Assembly (NCBI GenBank): GCA_947504195.1
Contig: CANNGN010000001.1
Location: 62,001-126,000 of the forward strand
Direction of reading: 5' to 3'
DNA: 64,000 nucleotides
Source: an uncultured Vibrio sp.
GTDB lineage: Bacteria > Pseudomonadota > Gammaproteobacteria > Enterobacterales > Vibrionaceae
Each line of letters starts with the position of its first letter. The first letter of the stretch is position 1. Positions 29,947 to 39,508 of the stretch are shown here, piece after piece. The position numbers and the translations under genes were made by a program. A model generated the notes under the pieces. That model saw only the letters and a list, made by a program, of their open reading frames with translations, was not told the origin of the DNA and made no database searches.

Positions 29947-32019
29947 CTATTTTTCGACGCGCTTAAAAGGAGGCAGGGCATCTAAGAGAGCTTTGCCATA
30001 GCGACGTGTCATTATCCGCCGATCAAGGATGACGACTCTACCAGAATCTAGCTCTTTACGCAGCAAACGCCCAGCACTTTGGACGAGCTTTTTACTCGCT
30101 TCGGGTACCGTAATTTGCATGAAAGGGTTTCCACCACGACTTTCGATATATTCAGCCAAGGCTTGCTCGATGGGCGACGTTGGTACTGCAAATGGAATTT
30201 TAGTGATGATCACGTTCTCCAGAAGTTTTCCTGGTAAATCGAGGCCTTCGGAAAAGCTGCCAGTACCGAAGATAATCGAGGTGCCACCGTGATCGATGGT
30301 GAATTTATGATTATCTAGAATTTCTTTTCTCGACTTGGTTCCTTGAATTTGAATCAACCAACCTTTCTTACTTAGTTTGGCTGATAATGACGAAGCAACT
30401 TCATTCATTTGCCAATAAGATGCGAACAAGACTAAGTTGGCTTTTTTCTCTAATAAATAGTTAGGCAACTTGTTAACTAATTTTTTGGTGAAATCTTCTG
30501 CTTGAGGATCGACGCCAATATCCGCTACCAACAATTCACCCTGGGTTTGATAATCAAACGGCGAGGCCAAAGCTAGAAACTGAACACCATCTTCTTCTTT
30601 TTGACTAATTCCAGCCTGATGACAAAAATAGCTAAAAGAGTTGAGTGCCCGCATAGTGGCGGAGGTAAGCACGGCTCCCACACATCGACTCCATATCGCC
30701 TGTTCCAAGTGATAACCAACTTCAATGGGTGACACATGAACGACGACGTCATCTTCTCGTTCTTCACTTATCTCTAACCACCGTGCTAGTGGTGTTGTGC
30801 TCTTCGAAGTAGGTTTTGCCATTAACGACCATACTTGGTTGAGATTTTCTAGGCGTTGCTCATAGCTTCCGAGTTCAGCTAAAGCGGGCTGAGCAATTCT
30901 CAATGCTAGCTGACCTTCCTTTGTTTTCTCGCTTATTAGGTCTGAAATTTTGCCCACGGCTTGGCGAGCTTTCTTGGTCGACTTCTTTAGATCCTTTGCT
31001 TCGGTTTGTAACCAGTCAGGCAATTCCCCATGCTCAAACCTAAGTCGCTTTTCGACAAAGTGTGTGGTGTCGATGTGTTTGGACACTAATAATAAGGATG
31101 GAATAATCACTTGGATTGCATCGGTTAGCTCATTACTAAAGCGAAACACTCGTTGTTCTTCGGCTAATGTCGTAAATTTAGCTAAGGTTTGGTTAAGCCG
31201 TTCCAGCCAACTAATGCTGTTTTTTAACGGGGCAAATGCAGCGGTGTGTTCGCGGGCAATTTGTGGGAGATGGTGCGCTTCGTCAAAAATATAAATACTT
31301 TCTTCTGGCTCTGGCAGAATAACACCACCACCAAGCTCAGCATCGGAAAGCACTAGACTATGGTTTGCAATAATAACATCAGCCGCTTCTAGTTCTACTC
31401 GGGCTTTATGATATGGACATTGCCGATGGACAGAAAAGGTCGGATTACAGCCAAATTTGTCACTCGCGATACGCTGCCAAGTTTCATTTGTTATCGTAGA
31501 AGGCCAACTGTCACGTTCTCCATCCCACTTGCCTGAATCCAGAGCTTTATATAAGTCACGTAATAGGGCAATTTCATCCTCTTCGGGTTTTGTCTCAAAT
31601 TGAAAGCCTAATTGATCGCCAGATTCTGAAAATGCAGCTAGCTTCTCTCTACAGCAGTAACGTTGACGTCCTTTGGCAACGCGATATTGAAAGTCGATTT
31701 CGATTAAGCGACGGTATAAAGGAAGGTCTTTATGTGCGAGTTGCTCTTGAAGCGCGACAGTGGCGGTCGAAATGATCAATTTACGGTTGTTAAGCACGGC
31801 CATTGGTACGGCAGCCATTAAGTAGGAGAGAGACTTCCCAATTCCTGTTCCAGCCTCAGCAACCATTATGCGATTAGTTTTATGGTATTGACCATGTAGT
31901 GTCTTGGCTATTTCAGCAACAAGATAGTTTTGTGCTCGACGAGGAACAAAATTATCAAGTTGGTATGGGAGGTTTTGATAGCTTTTTTGGATGAGCTTTT
32001 GGACTTTACTGGTTAACAT
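29947..32019 (-). CDS. dinG: DinG, ATP-dependent DNA helicase
   Basis: XPD-like 5'-3' helicase, 690 residues, that unwinds D-loops, R-loops and DNA-RNA hybrids. Walker A AEAGTGIGKS is at residues 54-63; the iron-sulfur cluster cysteines lie in RYCCREK (about 122) and FGCN...RQCPYHK (about 193-205); the DEAH box is FDEAHHLPQ. Helicase motif VI (SAGRLLRK) is near the C-terminus. No clear LexA box was seen upstream, although E. coli dinG is SOS-regulated. Confidence 0.93.
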   Translation of the reverse strand: MLTSKVQKLIQKSYQNLPYQLDNFVPRRAQNYLVAEIAKTLHGQYHKTNRIMVAEAGTGIGKSLSYLMAAVPMAVLNNRKLIISTATVALQEQLAHKDLPLYRRLIEIDFQYRVAKGRQRYCCREKLAAFSESGDQLGFQFETKPEEDEIALLRDLYKALDSGKWDGERDSWPSTITNETWQRIASDKFGCNPTFSVHRQCPYHKARVELEAADVIIANHSLVLSDAELGGGVILPEPEESIYIFDEAHHLPQIAREHTAAFAPLKNSISWLERLNQTLAKFTTLAEEQRVFRFSNELTDAIQVIIPSLLLVSKHIDTTHFVEKRLRFEHGELPDWLQTEAKDLKKSTKKARQAVGKISDLISEKTKEGQLALRIAQPALAELGSYEQRLENLNQVWSLMAKPTSKSTTPLARWLEISEEREDDVVVHVSPIEVGYHLEQAIWSRCVGAVLTSATMRALNSFSYFCHQAGISQKEEDGVQFLALASPFDYQTQGELLVADIGVDPQAEDFTKKLVNKLPNYLLEKKANLVLFASYWQMNEVASSLSAKLSKKGWLIQIQGTKSRKEILDNHKFTIDHGGTSIIFGTGSFSEGLDLPGKLLENVIITKIPFAVPTSPIEQALAEYIESRGGNPFMQITVPEASKKLVQSAGRLLRKELDSGRVVILDRRIMTRRYGKALLDALPPFKRVEK

Positions 32020-32520
32020 ATTTGGCCCTAAATGATGATTTCACTATGTTACCACAGGCGTAGATACGGCGTTACTGCGTTTTACAACGTAACTTTTTTA
32101 AATAAAGTCAGATCCTTCTCACAAAAAAACCTAATCTTCAGTTACTTAAATTAAATTCGCGCTCAAAAAAATATAAAACTCTAAATGTCACGATTAGTTT
32201 TTATAAATGTCTAAATTTATGGTAATAAAATAACCAAACGAGTGTTTTATTTTGTTTTTGTGATAAAAATTAGAGCCCTATTTTTTTGGTTTTTGAGCGT
32301 GATATTGTGGCTGTTTTGTTATTTTATTGTTTAACTATATGTAAAATAGACAGTTATTTTTATTTTACATTGTTTTATTAAAGAGTTGACACGCAGGGTA
32401 ATCTTTTGCAATCTAGGTTTCGGAATTACTGGCGAAGAACAAAAAAACTTTCGTTCTTCATCAAACAAAACAGAGGGAACCAATATTAGGATTCCCCAAA
32501 AGAAAAGGCAGTGGATTAAT
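32020..32520. other. 501-bp AT-rich upstream region of the porin gene
   Basis: Between dinG (minus) and the porin start there is no credible gene. Positions 32100-32385 are very AT-rich with A/T tracts, fitting H-NS or curvature effects. A TTGACA hexamer at 32386 could be a -35 element. The likely 5' untranslated region contains a small hairpin (GAAGAAC/GTTCTTC, 32434-32459). TGTGATAAAAATTAGA at 32259 resembles half a CRP site. The ribosome site before 32521 is weak by eye. Confidence 0.5.
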
Positions 32521-33399
32521 ATGAAAAAGACTCTAGTAGCTCTAGCGGTATTAGCAGCAGGTTCTGTAAACGCAGCAGAAGTTTATAACGACGGCGGTGT
32601 TTCAACATCTATTTCTGGTGTAGCTGAAGTGCAACTTATTGGTAACGAAGGTTACACTGACTCAGACCTAGCAGTTCGTATCGATGATTTCGATCTAACA
32701 GCATCAACTTCTGTTGCTCTATCTGAAGATACTTCAGCAATTGGTGAAGTAAGTATTGATGAAGATGCTGCAGACAGAACTTTTGTAGGTTTCTCATCTG
32801 CATCTATGGGTACTATCACTTTCGGTAAGCAACTTTATATTGCAGATGACGCAGGTATTGGTGCAGACTTCGAATTTGGTGGAGCTCAATACGGTACTAC
32901 TAACGCTTCTGGCGACGATGTAATCAAGTACGTTTTCGACAACGGCAGCTTCTTCTTTGGTCTTTCTACTGACCTAGAAGAATCAGATGGTGAGAATTCT
33001 GATGTAGATGGTCGTATCGGTGTGTATGTTGGTGACCTTACTTTAGCAATCTACGCATTAGATGGCGAAGCAACTGGTTTTGAAGAGTCTGCTTACAACG
33101 TTCAAGCAACTTATTCAGCTGATGCTCTAACTTTCAATGCATCGATTGGTTCTAAAGAAACTAATGACGTAGAAACTGAGTACTTAGAAGCTAACGTTAA
33201 ATACTCGATGGATGCAACATCTTACGCTCTAGGTTTCTCTACTGCAGATACTGATGGCGCTGATGACACTGTAGACACTATCTACGCAAACGTTGTTAAC
33301 CAATTAGCAACTAACGTGCGTGTATACGGCGAAGTTGGTTTCCAAGCAGATGCAACAGAAGAGCTTGGTTACGTAGCTGGTATGGAAGTATCATTCTAA
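32521..33399 (+). CDS. Outer-membrane porin, small Vibrio OmpT-like
   Basis: A 292-residue exported protein with signal peptide MKKTLVALAVLAAGSVNA cleaved before AEVYNDGG, then alternating beta-strand sequence rich in Asp, Gly and aromatic residues, with the porin cues GTITFGKQLY and a C-terminal Phe (GMEVSF), the BAM recognition residue. From memory this place next to dinG holds ompT in V. cholerae; this protein is shorter than usual general porins (about 340). Codon use is strongly biased, suggesting high expression. The reading frame opens at 32386, but the ATG at 32521 begins the signal peptide. Confidence 0.88.
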   Translation: MKKTLVALAVLAAGSVNAAEVYNDGGVSTSISGVAEVQLIGNEGYTDSDLAVRIDDFDLTASTSVALSEDTSAIGEVSIDEDAADRTFVGFSSASMGTITFGKQLYIADDAGIGADFEFGGAQYGTTNASGDDVIKYVFDNGSFFFGLSTDLEESDGENSDVDGRIGVYVGDLTLAIYALDGEATGFEESAYNVQATYSADALTFNASIGSKETNDVETEYLEANVKYSMDATSYALGFSTADTDGADDTVDTIYANVVNQLATNVRVYGEVGFQADATEELGYVAGMEVSF

Positions 33400-33429
33400 T
33401 CTAGCGATTAGTTGAAACACTTTCTTAAA

Positions 33430-33454
33430 AAGGCCGCCTTTAGGGCGGTCTTTT
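33430..33454 (+). terminator. Terminator of the porin gene
   Basis: A 9-bp stem AAGGCCGCC/GGCGGTCTT (one G-U pair), 5-base loop and a TTTT tail, about 30 bp after the porin stop. Confidence 0.9.
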
Positions 33455-33531
33455 GCGTTTTAGGTTAATAGCATTAAAGCCAGTCAATACAAAATTTATT
33501 CATTGTTTGTCTAAGTAAGGTTGTAAGTGAT

Positions 33532-34164
33532 ATGAGTAATAAACGTTTTCTAGTCTTAGGTATCAGCTTATTGTCGAGCTTGGTTGTAGAGGCAGCGACA
33601 TTGACCGTCGATTCAACGATTGAACTGATGGCGATCGATGGTAAAAAGATAACGAAATCTGAATTAGTAAAGGGAACATTGAGTGATATCTCTGCGGGAG
33701 AGCATCAATTAGTATACCGTTTTAGAGCTAGCTTACGTGATGGAAGTATGAATCGGTTGTATTCAACCACGCCGAATGTTTCGTTTATTCAGTTTAACGC
33801 TGATGATCAGTTATCAATTGTGTTGCCTAGGCTCCGTTCCTACTCTCAGGCAAATGCTTATTTCAAGCGCGATCCTCTATGGACTTTAGTTAATCAAAAA
33901 GGGGATGAGTATCAACTGGAATATGATGCCTTACCTGGGCAAGGCTTTATGCCGTATGCGGATATAGAAAAGCCATTAGCGGCTTATAACTTGGCACAAG
34001 GAAATCAGTACGCACAAGATGGCGCTACAAAAGTTGTGACTGATGAAGTGATGCAGGGTGGGAATGATCTTTCGCTGCTGAATACGTTTAAGTTGCTTTA
34101 TAACAATGCGACAGAAGAGCAGCGTGACCAAATTAAACAATGGCTTGCTGAACAAGAAAAGTAA
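33532..34164 (+). CDS. yccT: YccT family exported protein (UPF0319/DUF2057)
   Basis: A 210-residue protein with a signal peptide (cleavage near VEAATLTV) and the UPF0319 pattern: LTVDSTIELMAIDGKK, LSDISAGEHQLVYRF, and a C-terminal LLYNNATEEQRDQIKQWLAEQ. The E. coli homologue has been renamed CsgI as an inhibitor of curli assembly; whether that applies in a vibrio is unknown. It is transcribed alone, after the porin terminator, and converges on the ychJ-like gene. Confidence 0.88.
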   Translation: MSNKRFLVLGISLLSSLVVEAATLTVDSTIELMAIDGKKITKSELVKGTLSDISAGEHQLVYRFRASLRDGSMNRLYSTTPNVSFIQFNADDQLSIVLPRLRSYSQANAYFKRDPLWTLVNQKGDEYQLEYDALPGQGFMPYADIEKPLAAYNLAQGNQYAQDGATKVVTDEVMQGGNDLSLLNTFKLLYNNATEEQRDQIKQWLAEQEK

Positions 34165-34286
34165 GTCGCAGCGGTAGTGGTTGCGCGGAGTTAAAACATC
34201 TGAATCTACGTTGGGAGCTGGCTCATTGAGTCAGTTTTCATCTTATTTACTGTTCTTACGTCCTCACAATTCTCAATTGTTTCTTT

Positions 34287-34667
34287 TTAATAAGTTCCAT
34301 CAACGTAGAACCAGAAACCTTTGTGTTTTATAAAGCGAGATTTTTCATTTAAGCACTGACTCTGACCATTATCATTGTAATAGGCCTTAAAGTGAACAAA
34401 GCCTTCAGTATTGCTCGACAAATGAGAATGCTCGACCACAAGCTTTGTCCATTCCAATTCACACCCTTCTTGAATATCATCTTTGGTGAATTCCTGTTGG
34501 CGATCGGGATGATAGGTCATGATGATGAAATCGACGAGATTAAGAACATGAGCGCAATAGCGAGCACGCATAAGTTGTTCGGGTTTACGTGCCTGAGCAT
34601 GATCATTATGAACTAACTGGCAGCAGTTTTTATAGTGTTTTTTGCTTCCACAAGGGCAATGCTTCAT
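34287..34667 (-). CDS. ychJ: YchJ family SEC-C motif protein (UPF0225)
   Basis: A 126-residue protein opening CPCGSKKHYKNCC, a SEC-C zinc-binding motif, followed by the YchJ core (PEQLMRARYCAHV, LEWTKLVVEH, VHFKAYY, RFIKHKGFWFYVDG). E. coli YchJ is longer and carries a second C-terminal SEC-C motif; here only the N-terminal one is present. Function is unknown. It lies five bases after the end of the EAL-HDOD gene on the same strand and may be cotranscribed with it. Confidence 0.85.
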   Translation of the reverse strand: MKHCPCGSKKHYKNCCQLVHNDHAQARKPEQLMRARYCAHVLNLVDFIIMTYHPDRQQEFTKDDIQEGCELEWTKLVVEHSHLSSNTEGFVHFKAYYNDNGQSQCLNEKSRFIKHKGFWFYVDGTY

Positions 34668-34672
34668 ATTAA

Positions 34673-35887
34673 TTAATCTATTTTAGTAAACAATTCAGAT
34701 GTCCAAGCAATGGCGTTGTCATAGCAACTCGCGACCTGATCCATGTTGAGTTCAAGTGACTGCGCAATATCTTCCACAGTTCCCCATTCAGCTTTTTCAT
34801 ACGCCATAGATAGACGTATAAGGAGTCCTAATGAGCCAGTATGGTTGAGGAGTGCGTCCTTTACTGACTTCTCAATAGGAATGGCTTCTAAGAGCTCTTC
34901 GAGCGGTTGGTCAAGCAGGCTATCTAGGTAACAAAACATCCCACTTAGGAATGCGGAAGACGGGGTGATTTTCACGCTTGACAGTTGGGCAATTAATTCA
35001 CAAAAACGAGCCGTTTGTAGAGATAAATTATAGAGATATTGCGGCTTATCTTCAGACGTTGACGCAATCGCTAACAGCGAAATAAATTTTCGTAATTTTT
35101 GCTCACCAAGATAAACAATAGCTTGTTTGAATGATGTGATATCAGTCATCACGTTGGGTGAACCATTCACAATAGTGAGCAGCTTAAAAGAGAGGCTCAC
35201 ATCTTTAGACATTAATGATTCAATGGCGTCGAAGTCCAATGCAGGCTTTGAAATCTCTTGGCACAGCTGAATGACCGTGAGTACTGATGGATCGATCTTT
35301 CTACTGCGTATGAGTTCTGGTTTACTGAAAAAATAGCCTTGAAATAGAGTAAATCCAGCTTCTAATGCTTCCTGGTACTCTTCATGAGTTTCGACTTTTT
35401 CAGCTAAAAATTGAATTGGAGTATGTTGCAATCGATCAAGAAGTATCTTTGCTTTCTCGATAGGTACGAGTCGAATATCGAACTTGATGATCGAAATATA
35501 TGGTAAAAACGGCTTCCACTCAGGAGATGGAATAAAGTCATCTAAAGCCAGACGATACCCTTCTTTGTGTAACGTCTTCACAGCATTAAGAAGAGCTTGA
35601 TTTGGTTCGCAATCCTCAAGTATTTCAATAATTAGGTTTTCTTTAGGCAACAGCGTAGGAACCAAATTAATGATGCTTTGATAAGGAAAGTTAACAAAGG
35701 TTAACACTGCCTGAGAATCTTGATTGTGGACAGCAAAAAAATGCTCTGATAGCAGACGGCTAGTGGCTTGTTCCGCTTCTATGTCTGGAAATTTATTATT
35801 TGGGCCATCTCGGAACAATAGTTCATAAGCAACAAGGTTTTTATCCTTATCCAGAATCGGTTGACGAGCTATATATGAATACTGCAA
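34673..35887 (-). CDS. EAL-HDOD signalling protein (CdgJ/YuxH-like)
   Basis: A 404-residue cytoplasmic protein with an N-terminal EAL domain (about 1-200) and a C-terminal HDOD domain (about 200-390). The EAL signature is altered to ELL (AYELLFRDG), but other catalytic positions look present: VNF, EILE, LALDDF, IIKFDI, AEKVET and FQGYFF. It may therefore be an active c-di-GMP phosphodiesterase or a sensor. From memory, the V. cholerae homologue in this place is CdgJ, which affects motility. It is preceded by lpxH on the same strand with an 89-bp gap. Confidence 0.88.
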   Translation of the reverse strand: MQYSYIARQPILDKDKNLVAYELLFRDGPNNKFPDIEAEQATSRLLSEHFFAVHNQDSQAVLTFVNFPYQSIINLVPTLLPKENLIIEILEDCEPNQALLNAVKTLHKEGYRLALDDFIPSPEWKPFLPYISIIKFDIRLVPIEKAKILLDRLQHTPIQFLAEKVETHEEYQEALEAGFTLFQGYFFSKPELIRSRKIDPSVLTVIQLCQEISKPALDFDAIESLMSKDVSLSFKLLTIVNGSPNVMTDITSFKQAIVYLGEQKLRKFISLLAIASTSEDKPQYLYNLSLQTARFCELIAQLSSVKITPSSAFLSGMFCYLDSLLDQPLEELLEAIPIEKSVKDALLNHTGSLGLLIRLSMAYEKAEWGTVEDIAQSLELNMDQVASCYDNAIAWTSELFTKID

Positions 35888-35976
35888 AGGTGCCCCTTGT
35901 ATTACCTTGTTTAATTAAATGCTGAAAGCCTGTTTATCAAATCTAATTTTAGATTAGTAATGGCAAAATATATTAG

Positions 35977-36699
35977 CTAGATCGGTTCGTCTTTTAATGT
36001 GTAACCATCATCATTAAAGTCCAAATAATACAGTTTGCTTCCCCAATCTCCCAGTACAATGCGAGTTAGATAAATACCTTGGTTATCTATCTGCTCAATA
36101 TTAGGACGATGAGTATGACCATGAATCATGATTTCAGCACTATGGTTTGTCATAACGCGAATCACTTCTTCGTGCGTTACATCCATTATATCTAATGATT
36201 TCTTAGACTTATCCAGTTGTGTGCCTGTTTGTACTTTAATAGCGATTTTTTGTCTTACTTTAAAGGGTAGCTTGTTAAATCCCCATTGCAACCATGGATT
36301 ATGGACTTTCTGTCTGAATGCCAAATAACGTTCATCTTCTAAACATAAAGTATCACCATGTAGGAGAACACATCGGCTTCCATTCAACGTAATCTCAGTG
36401 ATCTCTGGTAAAACAACAACGCCAGTTTCTCGCTCAAACCTTGATCCGATCAGAAAATCTCGATTGCCTTGGATAAAGTAACAATTGATACCACTATCCG
36501 TAAAAGACTTAAGCGTTGCTTTTATCGCTTGAGCAAATTCTGTTGAGTCATCATCGCCAACCCAAAAGTCAAATAGATCACCAAGAATGTAAAGCGCGTC
36601 CGCGTTACTGGCTTCGTTTTGTAGAAAGCGTATAAAAGCCTCAGTAAGTTTTGGCTGCTGAGGTGAAAGGTGGAGATCAGAAATAAAAAGTGTGCGCAT
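35977..36699 (-). CDS. lpxH: LpxH, UDP-2,3-diacylglucosamine hydrolase
   Basis: Peripheral membrane metallophosphoesterase that makes lipid X in lipid A synthesis. The 240 residues contain all family metal-binding motifs: FISDLHLS, LGDLFDFWVGDDD, QGNRDFL, LLHGDTLC and HGHTHRP. It lies about 110 bp after ppiB on the same strand, as in E. coli where ppiB and lpxH are adjacent; a terminator-like hairpin lies between them. Confidence 0.95.
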   Translation of the reverse strand: MRTLFISDLHLSPQQPKLTEAFIRFLQNEASNADALYILGDLFDFWVGDDDSTEFAQAIKATLKSFTDSGINCYFIQGNRDFLIGSRFERETGVVVLPEITEITLNGSRCVLLHGDTLCLEDERYLAFRQKVHNPWLQWGFNKLPFKVRQKIAIKVQTGTQLDKSKKSLDIMDVTHEEVIRVMTNHSAEIMIHGHTHRPNIEQIDNQGIYLTRIVLGDWGSKLYYLDFNDDGYTLKDEPI

Positions 36700-36727
36700 A
36701 GTGGGTAATTAAAGTCTTCTTATAAAA

Positions 36728-36757
36728 TAAAAGGCACTAATTTAAATTAGTACCTTT
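36728..36757 (-). terminator. Terminator-like palindrome between ppiB and lpxH
   Basis: A near-perfect palindrome (AAAGGCACTAATTT against AAATTAGTACCTTT, one mismatch), followed on the minus strand by TTTTATTTT. It probably ends ppiB transcription, perhaps incompletely. Confidence 0.65.
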
Positions 36758-36809
36758 ATTAGATAGATTCAGAATCTCATAACGTCTGGCTTTGCGCCAA
36801 CAGAGATAA

Positions 36810-37304
36810 TTATTCTTCGATCGTTGTTCCAGTAATCACAACATCTTCCAGAGGAACATCTTGATGCATACCATATGAACCTGTACTTACGGCTTTAATT
36901 TTCTCAACGACATCCATTCCTTCTGTCACTTCTGCAAATACACAGTAGCCCCAACCATCTCTAGACTCCGAGCGGAAGTTAAGAAATGCATTGTCATTGA
37001 CGTTAATGAAAAATTGAGAACTAGCAGAGTGTGGGTCCATGGTGCGAGCCATTGCAAGCGTGCCAACAGTATTCTCTAAACCATTGTTTGCTTCGTTTTT
37101 AATTGGAGCGCGAGTGCTCTTTTCTTTTAGTCCAGACGTCATACCGCCGCCCTGAATCATAAAGCCGTCAATAACACGGTGGAATAATGTGTCATCGTAA
37201 AAGCCTTCTTTACAGTATTGAAGGAAGTTTGCGCTAGTTTCAGGCGCTTTTTCTGTGTTGAGTTCGATCTTGATGTCGCCAAAATTGGTATGAAGAGTGA
37301 TCAT
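36810..37304 (-). CDS. ppiB: PpiB, cytoplasmic peptidyl-prolyl cis-trans isomerase (cyclophilin)
   Basis: Cyclophilin of about 164 residues, the E. coli PpiB length, without a signal peptide. Motifs: [10 protein letters not shown] at the start, the active-site segment [14 protein letters not shown], and [13 protein letters not shown]. There are two consecutive ATG codons; with AAGGT upstream either 37307 or 37304 fits, and I list the shorter. The reading frame continues upstream to 37370, but that stretch is not family-like. Divergent from cysS with about 155 bp between. Confidence 0.94.
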   Translation of the reverse strand: MITLHTNFGDIKIELNTEKAPETSANFLQYCKEGFYDDTLFHRVIDGFMIQGGGMTSGLKEKSTRAPIKNEANNGLENTVGTLAMARTMDPHSASSQFFINVNDNAFLNFRSESRDGWGYCVFAEVTEGMDVVEKIKAVSTGSYGMHQDVPLEDVVITGTTIEE

Positions 37305-37462
37305 CATCGTTACCTTAAGTTTTTGTGATTTTAGAAAGCGTAATTCTAGCTTAGTTAAGGCAACAATCAAAATACCTTAATGAAAGAATATAGATGACCT
37401 AGATACTTGAGAATGGTTATAATCATGGTTCATTTGACATTTAACCAACTTAGACAGTGATC

Positions 37463-38842
37463 ATGCTAACTATATATAACTCCCTAACGCGTAAGAAAGA
37501 ACAATTTAAACCCATTACTGATGGCAAGATCGGTATGTACGTGTGTGGTGTCACCATTTACGATCTCTGTCATATCGGCCATGGTCGGACGTTTGTTTCA
37601 TTTGATGTTGTGGGGCGTTATCTTCGTTATTTAGGGTATGATCTTACATTTGTTCGAAATATTACCGATATAGACGACAAAATCATTAAACGCGCGAATG
37701 AAAACCAAGAATCTTGTGATGCGCTAACTGAACGCTTGATAGGGGAAATGCACGCAGACTTTGACGCGTTAAATATTCTGCGCCCAGATCATGAACCTCG
37801 AGCAACTGACTATATTGATGAGATTATTACACTGGTAACAAGCTTAATTGATAAAGGTTTCGCCTATGTTGCTAGTAACGGTGACGTGATGTTTGAAGTT
37901 GCTAAGTTTGAACAATATGGAAAGTTGTCAAAGCAAGATTTAGATCAGCTTCAAGCGGGTGCACGAGTAGATATCGACAAGGCAAAACGCAGTCCGTTAG
38001 ATTTTGTTGTGTGGAAAATGTCTAAACCTGGTGAACCAACATGGGAATCACCATGGGGACCTGGGCGTCCAGGATGGCATATCGAATGTTCGGCAATGAA
38101 TTCTGCGTTGCTGGGCAATCATTTTGATATTCATGGTGGTGGTTCTGATTTGCAGTTCCCGCACCATGAAAATGAAATCGCTCAATCATGTTGTGCTCAC
38201 GGTACTGACTATGTAAATACATGGATGCACAGTGGGATGGTGATGGTAGACAGAGAAAAAATGTCTAAATCACTGGGTAACTTTTTCACGATTCGTGATG
38301 TTCTTGGTCATTATGATGCTGAGACGATTCGCTACTTCTTGATGTCGGGTCATTATCGTAGTCAGTTAAATTATAGTGAAGAAAACCTCAATCAAGCACG
38401 AGCTTCGCTAGAACGTTTGTATACCTCAATGCGCGGCCTAGATTTGACCGTTGATGCAGCTTATGGTGAAGAGTTTGTTGCTCGTTTTAAAACGGCAATG
38501 AACGATGATTTTAATACACCTGAAGCCTATTCCACATTGTTTGATATGGCGCGAGAAGTGAATCGTCTTAAATCTAATGATACTGATAAAGCAGCAGCAC
38601 TCGCGGTTCAAATGCGTGAGTTAGCCGATGTTATTGGTATTTTGTATCAAGAGCCTGATGCGTTTCTTCAAGGTAACGATGATAACGACGAAGTTGCTGA
38701 AATTGAAGGTTTGATTAAAATGCGCAACGATGCAAGAGCGGCGAAAGATTGGGCAAATGCTGATGTCGCTCGAGATCGTTTGAACGAAATGGGCATCGTC
38801 TTAGAGGATGGCCCAACAGGAACGACATGGCGTAAGAAGTAA
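37463..38842 (+). CDS. cysS: CysS, cysteinyl-tRNA synthetase
   Basis: Class I aminoacyl-tRNA synthetase of 459 residues. It carries the zinc cysteine C28 in YVCGVT, HIGH at residues 37-40 (CHIGHGRT), the zinc site region [17 protein letters not shown] and KMSKS at 266-270. The ATG at 37463 gives [15 protein letters not shown], the expected N-terminus; a GTG two codons earlier is possible. Divergent from ppiB. Confidence 0.97.
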   Translation: MLTIYNSLTRKKEQFKPITDGKIGMYVCGVTIYDLCHIGHGRTFVSFDVVGRYLRYLGYDLTFVRNITDIDDKIIKRANENQESCDALTERLIGEMHADFDALNILRPDHEPRATDYIDEIITLVTSLIDKGFAYVASNGDVMFEVAKFEQYGKLSKQDLDQLQAGARVDIDKAKRSPLDFVVWKMSKPGEPTWESPWGPGRPGWHIECSAMNSALLGNHFDIHGGGSDLQFPHHENEIAQSCCAHGTDYVNTWMHSGMVMVDREKMSKSLGNFFTIRDVLGHYDAETIRYFLMSGHYRSQLNYSEENLNQARASLERLYTSMRGLDLTVDAAYGEEFVARFKTAMNDDFNTPEAYSTLFDMAREVNRLKSNDTDKAAALAVQMRELADVIGILYQEPDAFLQGNDDNDEVAEIEGLIKMRNDARAAKDWANADVARDRLNEMGIVLEDGPTGTTWRKK

Positions 38843-38864
38843 CCTGTTTGTTGTGCATTAACGT

Positions 38865-38890
38865 AAAGGGCTTGGGAAACTAAGCCCTTT
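38865..38890 (+). terminator. Hairpin after cysS
   Basis: A 9-bp stem AAAGGGCTT/AAGCCCTTT with an 8-base loop, 23 bp after the cysS stop. The following sequence is CCATATTT, so the T tract is weak and some read-through into ruvC is possible. Confidence 0.6.
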
Positions 38891-38907
38891 CCATATTTAG
38901 GGCAATT

Positions 38908-39429
38908 ATGTCGATTATATTGGGGATTGATCCAGGCTCGCGTATTACTGGTTATGGTGTTATTAAGCAGCAAGGTAGGCAACTTCAATACTTAGGAAGT
39001 GGTTGTATTCGTACCAGTGAAGGTGAATTGCCGGGTAGATTAAAACAGATATACGCGGGCGTGAGCGAAATTATTATTCAATTTCAGCCAGAAGAGTTTG
39101 CTATCGAGCAAGTTTTTATGGCGAAAAATGCCGATTCTGCGTTAAAGCTAGGCCAAGCTCGAGGTAGTGCGATAGTCGCCGCCGCCAATGCAGATTTGCC
39201 AGTGTATGAGTATGCAGCGCGATTGGTGAAGCAAGCTGTAGTCGGCTCTGGCGCAGCAGAAAAGTCTCAGGTTCAACATATGGTGAAGCAGATGTTGAAG
39301 TTACCAGCAAAACCACAAGCGGATGCGGCAGATGCGTTAGCAATTGCAATTTGTCATGCAAACACCAACAAAACGTTAGTGGCGTTATCTGGAAAAGCCA
39401 CCGCTGCCAGACGTGGGCGATATCGTTAG
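38908..39429 (+). CDS. ruvC: RuvC, Holliday junction resolvase
   Basis: Endonuclease that resolves Holliday junctions in partnership with RuvAB. The 173 residues contain the catalytic acidic residues in ILGIDPGS (Asp8), AIEQVF (Glu about 68) and [11 protein letters not shown] (Asp about 139 and 142). It lies just upstream of ruvAB but is separated from them by 79 bp containing an SOS box, so ruvAB can be induced independently. Confidence 0.96.
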   Translation: MSIILGIDPGSRITGYGVIKQQGRQLQYLGSGCIRTSEGELPGRLKQIYAGVSEIIIQFQPEEFAIEQVFMAKNADSALKLGQARGSAIVAAANADLPVYEYAARLVKQAVVGSGAAEKSQVQHMVKQMLKLPAKPQADAADALAIAICHANTNKTLVALSGKATAARRGRYR

Positions 39430-39442
39430 TTAAATTGTTTAA

Positions 39443-39462
39443 CACTGGCTATTTATCCAGTA
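39443..39462 (+). promoter_or_regulatory. LexA (SOS) box upstream of ruvAB
   Basis: CACTGGCTATTTATCCAGTA contains CTG-N10-CAG in near-palindromic context and closely resembles the E. coli ruvA SOS box as I recall it. It lies 46 bp before the ruvA start, a sound position for LexA repression. Confidence 0.8.
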
Positions 39463-39508
39463 ATTTATTATTATTTTTTGAAATTCTTGAATTAGATAGG
39501 ATCACGCT

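Noticed and set aside
32020-32100. LexA box upstream of dinG
   Set aside because: No CTG-N10-CAG was found; GTTACTGCG...CGTAAC is a weak palindrome with the wrong spacing.
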